Origin: Trabulsiella odontotermitis
GTDB lineage: Bacteria; Pseudomonadota; Gammaproteobacteria; Enterobacterales; Enterobacteriaceae
Assembly (NCBI RefSeq): GCF_030053895.1
Contig: NZ_CP125781.1
Coordinates: 930,001-994,000, forward strand
DNA length: 64,000 nt
Direction: 5' to 3'
Positions 61,170-64,000 of the stretch are shown here, piece by piece. A program made the position numbers and the translations under genes. Position 1 is the stretch's first letter; each line of letters begins with the position of its first letter. The notes beneath the pieces were generated by a model. It worked only from the letters and a program-made list of their open reading frames with translations. It had not been told where the DNA came from and ran no database searches.

Positions 61170-62057
61170 ATGATCGATTTACGCCAACTTAAATATTTCA
61201 TGGTAGTCGCAGAAGAGCAGCACGTGGGACGTGCCGCCGAGCGACTCCATATTTCGCAATCGCCGCTGAGCCGTCAGATTGCGCAGCTGGAAGAGCGTCT
61301 GGGATTGATGCTGTTTGAACGTAACCAGCAGCGCATCCGGCTGACTGCTGACGGGCAGACATTCCTCGCAGAAACGCGTTCTTTACTGACGCATGCCAAC
61401 CGTCTGGAGTCACTGGGTAAACGTCTGGGGCGCGGTGAAGATGGTGGGTTGTGTATTGGTTACATTGAAAACGCCATGCATTCCGGCGTGCTTTCTACGG
61501 CGTTGCGTACGCTGCGGGTATCGCGCCCGGATGTGCATATCGCGCTTTACAGCCAACCGCCGGTTACCCAGATTGAAGGTTTGCGCCAGCGCAGCCTTGA
61601 TTTTTCACTGGTCGATACACCGCCCGCCGACAGCGAACAGGATCTGGAATACATTCAGGTGCTGGATGACCGAATGCTGCTGGCCTTACCGCAAAACCAT
61701 CCTCTGGCGCAGGAGGAAAGCCTTGCCGCGCAACAGCTTGCTGATCAGCAGTGGATTGCGGTGATCCATAACGACGATGCCCATTCACGCGATGATTTTG
61801 TCGCCGCCTGTGTCAAAGCCGGGTTTAATCCTGATATTCGTCTGGAAGCCGGTGAACCGCTCACCGCGTTAGGCCTGGTGGCAGCGGGATTAGGCCTGGC
61901 ACTGATTCAACATAGTCTGCGTCATAATGCACCGGAAGGGGTGGTATTACGTGAATTACCGTGGATGAATTATTCCACACAATTATGGGCCGCCTGGCAT
62001 AAAGCCAATCAACGTCCGCTGGTATCGCATTTTCGCCAGATCCTGCGCAGCGAATAA
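61170..62057 (+). CDS. LysR-family transcriptional regulator
   Basis: 295 residues from ATG 61170 (MIDLRQLKYFMVVAEEQHVG); the frame is open upstream to 61041 without homology. Winged helix with RAAERLHISQSPLSRQIAQL (about 21-40), typical of the CatR/BenM-like group, and an effector domain. Divergent from the aldo/keto reductase-SDR-SRPBCC cluster, which it presumably controls. Its inducer is unknown. Confidence 0.9.
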   Translation: MIDLRQLKYFMVVAEEQHVGRAAERLHISQSPLSRQIAQLEERLGLMLFERNQQRIRLTADGQTFLAETRSLLTHANRLESLGKRLGRGEDGGLCIGYIENAMHSGVLSTALRTLRVSRPDVHIALYSQPPVTQIEGLRQRSLDFSLVDTPPADSEQDLEYIQVLDDRMLLALPQNHPLAQEESLAAQQLADQQWIAVIHNDDAHSRDDFVAACVKAGFNPDIRLEAGEPLTALGLVAAGLGLALIQHSLRHNAPEGVVLRELPWMNYSTQLWAAWHKANQRPLVSHFRQILRSE

Positions 62058-62064
62058 AAAAATT

Positions 62065-62098
62065 CCGCTTTCGTGCCCGACGAAAGCGGAGGCTTTTC
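62065..62098. terminator. Bidirectional terminator between lysR and malic enzyme gene
   Basis: CCGCTTTCGT and ACGAAAGCGG pair perfectly around GCCCG; an A-run precedes and CTTTTC follows. Confidence 0.82.
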
Positions 62099-62120
62099 AC
62101 GTTCCCCATATCGACGGGAT

Positions 62121-63815
62121 CTAGATTGCCCGTCGCTTATAAGGGCGATACTCCGGTAACCAGAACTCCGCAGTAATACTCTGGCGCAGGGCATCATCAT
62201 CCATTTCATTTGCCACGCCAGACTGCTGCGCCGCCTTGCCTACCGCAAAGGCAATATAGCGGGTGATATCGCAGATCGTACTGATTTCCGGCAGCAGCCC
62301 ACCAGTGCCATGACACACCAGTGGTGAAACCTCGGCAAGCGCACGACTCGCCGCCATCAGCATCGCTTCCGTGACCCTTTTCGCGCCACAGGCCAGCACG
62401 CCCAGCCCTATCGCCGGGAAGATGTAAACGTTATTGCATTGTGATATCGGGATAGTCCGCCCTACATAATCCACCGGTTCACAAGGACTGCCGGTGGCAA
62501 CAATCGCATTCCCTTCAGTCCAGTGAAGAATATCTTCTGGCCGGGCTTCCATTCGCGACGTTGGGTTAGACAGCGGCAAAATGATCGGTCGTTCGCAGTG
62601 GCGGTACATCGTGCGTATCACCTCTTCAGTAAACAACCCCGACTGCCCCGAAACGCCCAGCAGAATGGTGGGTTTCGCATAGTGAATCACCTCCAGCAAC
62701 GACGGTGTGGCGCCAGCGTATTTCCAGTCCGCCAGCCATTCGGGAGGTTGCGCCAGTGGCGCCTGAAAATCGGCCAGTGAGGGGGTTGTCGTCATTACCA
62801 GACCGTCACGATCCACCATAAAAATGGTTTTACTGGCCTCATCGACATGCATCCCTTCAGCTACCCGACAGGCGATGATATGCCGGGCGATGCCGCAGCC
62901 CGCCGCTCCGGCACCCACAATCACAATCGACTGCTGACTGAAATCACACTGATTACTGCGACACGCCGCTAAAATCGTCGCCAGCGCAACAGAGGCAGTT
63001 CCCTGAATATCATCATTGAAGCAGCACAACGCATTCCGATAGCGATGCAGCAAAGGAACCGCGGTGTGCTGGGCAAAATCCTCAAACTGCAACAAAACAT
63101 CCGGCCAACGGCGCTTAACGGCGGCGATGAACAGGTCAATAAAAGCGAAATATTCCTCGCCGGTAATCCGCGGATGGCGCCAGCCTATATAGCGAGGATC
63201 GTCCAGTAACTGCGGGTTATTAGTTCCGACATCCAGCATGATGGGTAACGTCTGCGCTGGATTCACGCCGCCGCAGACGGTGTAGAGCGACAGTTTGCCA
63301 ATGGGAATGCCCATTCCGCCGACGCCGAGGTCACCCAGACCGAGGATCCGCTCGCCGTCCGTGACCACGATAACGCTGACATCGTGGCGCGGAATGTCAT
63401 GCAGAATATCGTCAATACGGTCACGATCGGGCCATGAGATAAACACGCCTCTGGCCCGGCGGTAGATCCCGGAAAATTTTTCACAGGCGGTACCCACCAC
63501 CGGGGTATAAACCATCGGCAACATCTCCGGGAGATGTTTTTTCAGGAGATGGTAAAACAGTGTCTCATTCGTATCCTGAATATTACGCAGGTAGATATGC
63601 CGGGCGTTATCTGAGTCGGTATCCTGATACTGTTGATAAGCACGTTCAGCTTGCTCATCGATATTTTCAATGGCGCTGGGCAGTAATCCATTGAGATTAA
63701 AATCATTCCTCTCCTGCCGGGTAAAACTGCTTCCCTTATTCAGAAGAGGTGATTCCAGTAACAATTTGCCCGTAAACGGGACGTACAGCACATCGTCTCT
63801 CACGTTGCTATCCAT
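62121..63815 (-). CDS. NAD-type malic enzyme (MaeA-like paralogue)
   Basis: 564 residues, close to E. coli MaeA (565) and similar along the full length but clearly diverged, so probably a paralogue and not the core maeA. It decarboxylates malate to pyruvate. Visible blocks are NLNGLLPSAIENIDEQAERA (about 41-60), YTPVVGTACEKFS (Tyr of the active site, about 103-115), LQFEDFAQHTAVPLL and CFNDDIQGTASVALATILAA (metal site, about 268-288), and the nucleotide motif IVIVGAGAAGCGIARHII. Its 5' neighbour on the same strand is a DcuC-like carrier 16 bp away, so malate or a relative is probably taken up and decarboxylated together. Confidence 0.87.
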   Translation of the reverse strand: MDSNVRDDVLYVPFTGKLLLESPLLNKGSSFTRQERNDFNLNGLLPSAIENIDEQAERAYQQYQDTDSDNARHIYLRNIQDTNETLFYHLLKKHLPEMLPMVYTPVVGTACEKFSGIYRRARGVFISWPDRDRIDDILHDIPRHDVSVIVVTDGERILGLGDLGVGGMGIPIGKLSLYTVCGGVNPAQTLPIMLDVGTNNPQLLDDPRYIGWRHPRITGEEYFAFIDLFIAAVKRRWPDVLLQFEDFAQHTAVPLLHRYRNALCCFNDDIQGTASVALATILAACRSNQCDFSQQSIVIVGAGAAGCGIARHIIACRVAEGMHVDEASKTIFMVDRDGLVMTTTPSLADFQAPLAQPPEWLADWKYAGATPSLLEVIHYAKPTILLGVSGQSGLFTEEVIRTMYRHCERPIILPLSNPTSRMEARPEDILHWTEGNAIVATGSPCEPVDYVGRTIPISQCNNVYIFPAIGLGVLACGAKRVTEAMLMAASRALAEVSPLVCHGTGGLLPEISTICDITRYIAFAVGKAAQQSGVANEMDDDALRQSITAEFWLPEYRPYKRRAI

Positions 63816-63831
63816 GGTTATCAGCAGAAAT

Positions 63832-64000
63832 TTAAATCAGGACGTAGTTGGCAATTAACATGGCGACAATACCCGCCAGCGCCGGAAGTAATGTTCTTCT
63901 GACGATCATAAACGGCGAACATTCACCCGCTTTACTGACGGCGATGATGATGCCGGCAACCGGTGAAATGGCGCGACCCATGCCCGCCATCAGTTGCATC
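63832..64000 (-). CDS. C4-dicarboxylate carrier, DcuC type, C-terminal part
   Basis: The frame runs from the window edge to TAA 63832-63834 and covers 55 residues or so: MQLMAGMGRAISPVAGIIIA, then VSKAGECSPFMIVRRTLLPA and a last hydrophobic segment LAGIVAMLIANYVLI. The MGRAISPVAG block is typical of the DcuC/YfcC-type ion transporter C terminus. The 5' part lies beyond the window. Confidence 0.75.
   Translation of the reverse strand, partial: MQLMAGMGRAISPVAGIIIAVSKAGECSPFMIVRRTLLPALAGIVAMLIANYVLI

Noticed and set aside
1..64000. CRISPR array, integrase gene or tRNA-end att repeat
   Set aside because: No regularly spaced repeats were seen, XerD is the housekeeping recombinase, and no second copy of the glyU 3' end was found on reading.

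Overview
The window is a chromosomal segment of an Enterobacteriaceae species. The first 26 kb has the Escherichia/Salmonella/Citrobacter order from mscS to glyU, with REP elements of the E. coli type (12819-12891, 16714-16747) and proteins nearly collinear with E. coli K-12. The accessory gene set (fraRBDAE, mhbRTDHIM, an EefABC-like pump, cdiBAI) best suits Citrobacter. That genus call is an inference, not a demonstration.

Core region (1-26442): mscS end, argO, yggE, argP, rpiA, serA, ygfA with 6S RNA (ssrS), zapA, ygfB-pepP-ubiH-ubiI, the glycine-cleavage operon gcvTHP, trhA, ygfZ, sdhE-cptA, fldB, xerD-dsbC-recJ-prfB-lysS, actS (ygeR) and tRNA-Gly(CCC) glyU. prfB keeps its programmed +1 frameshift at an in-frame TGA (22829-22831). 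This part is ordinary.

Island junction (26443-28069): directly after glyU lie an unassigned stretch, a 1.2-kb IS3-family element with matched ends (26640-27845), a 1-nt lesion in its orfB and no target duplication, and then the 3' remnant of an arsenate reductase gene (arsC). This looks like a deletion scar in an integration hot spot.

Accessory region (28070-46165): a complete contact-dependent inhibition locus on the minus strand (cdiB-cdiA-cdiI; CdiA 3004 residues with VENN and a toxin module resembling polymorphic toxin type 50). Next comes a fructose-asparagine utilisation locus (fraR, fraB, fraD, fraA, fraE). In this scheme periplasmic asparaginase FraE makes fructose-aspartate, FraA imports it, FraD phosphorylates it and FraB cleaves it to glucose-6-phosphate plus aspartate. 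A graveyard of gene fragments follows (44903-46124): a second copy of the mhbR 3' end fused to bits of mhbT, an unassigned N-terminal scrap, and a head-to-head tetR/oxidoreductase pair that has lost both 5' halves.

Efflux and aromatic catabolism (46177-58757): tetR-eefABC (RND efflux, minus strand), then mhbR divergent from mhbTDHIM, the gentisate pathway for 3-hydroxybenzoate (uptake, 6-hydroxylation, ring cleavage, isomerisation, hydrolysis to pyruvate and fumarate). mhbM, the first enzymatic step, is broken by one extra G in a run of seven (58236-58242). A 257-bp direct repeat, one copy being the real mhbR 3' end, brackets the efflux operon.

Right end (58767-64000): an unassigned minus-strand cluster (SRPBCC protein, short-chain dehydrogenase, aldo/keto reductase) divergent from a LysR regulator, then an NAD-type malic enzyme paralogue behind a DcuC-like C4-dicarboxylate carrier that runs off the window. 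No CRISPR array, rRNA or intact prophage was seen.
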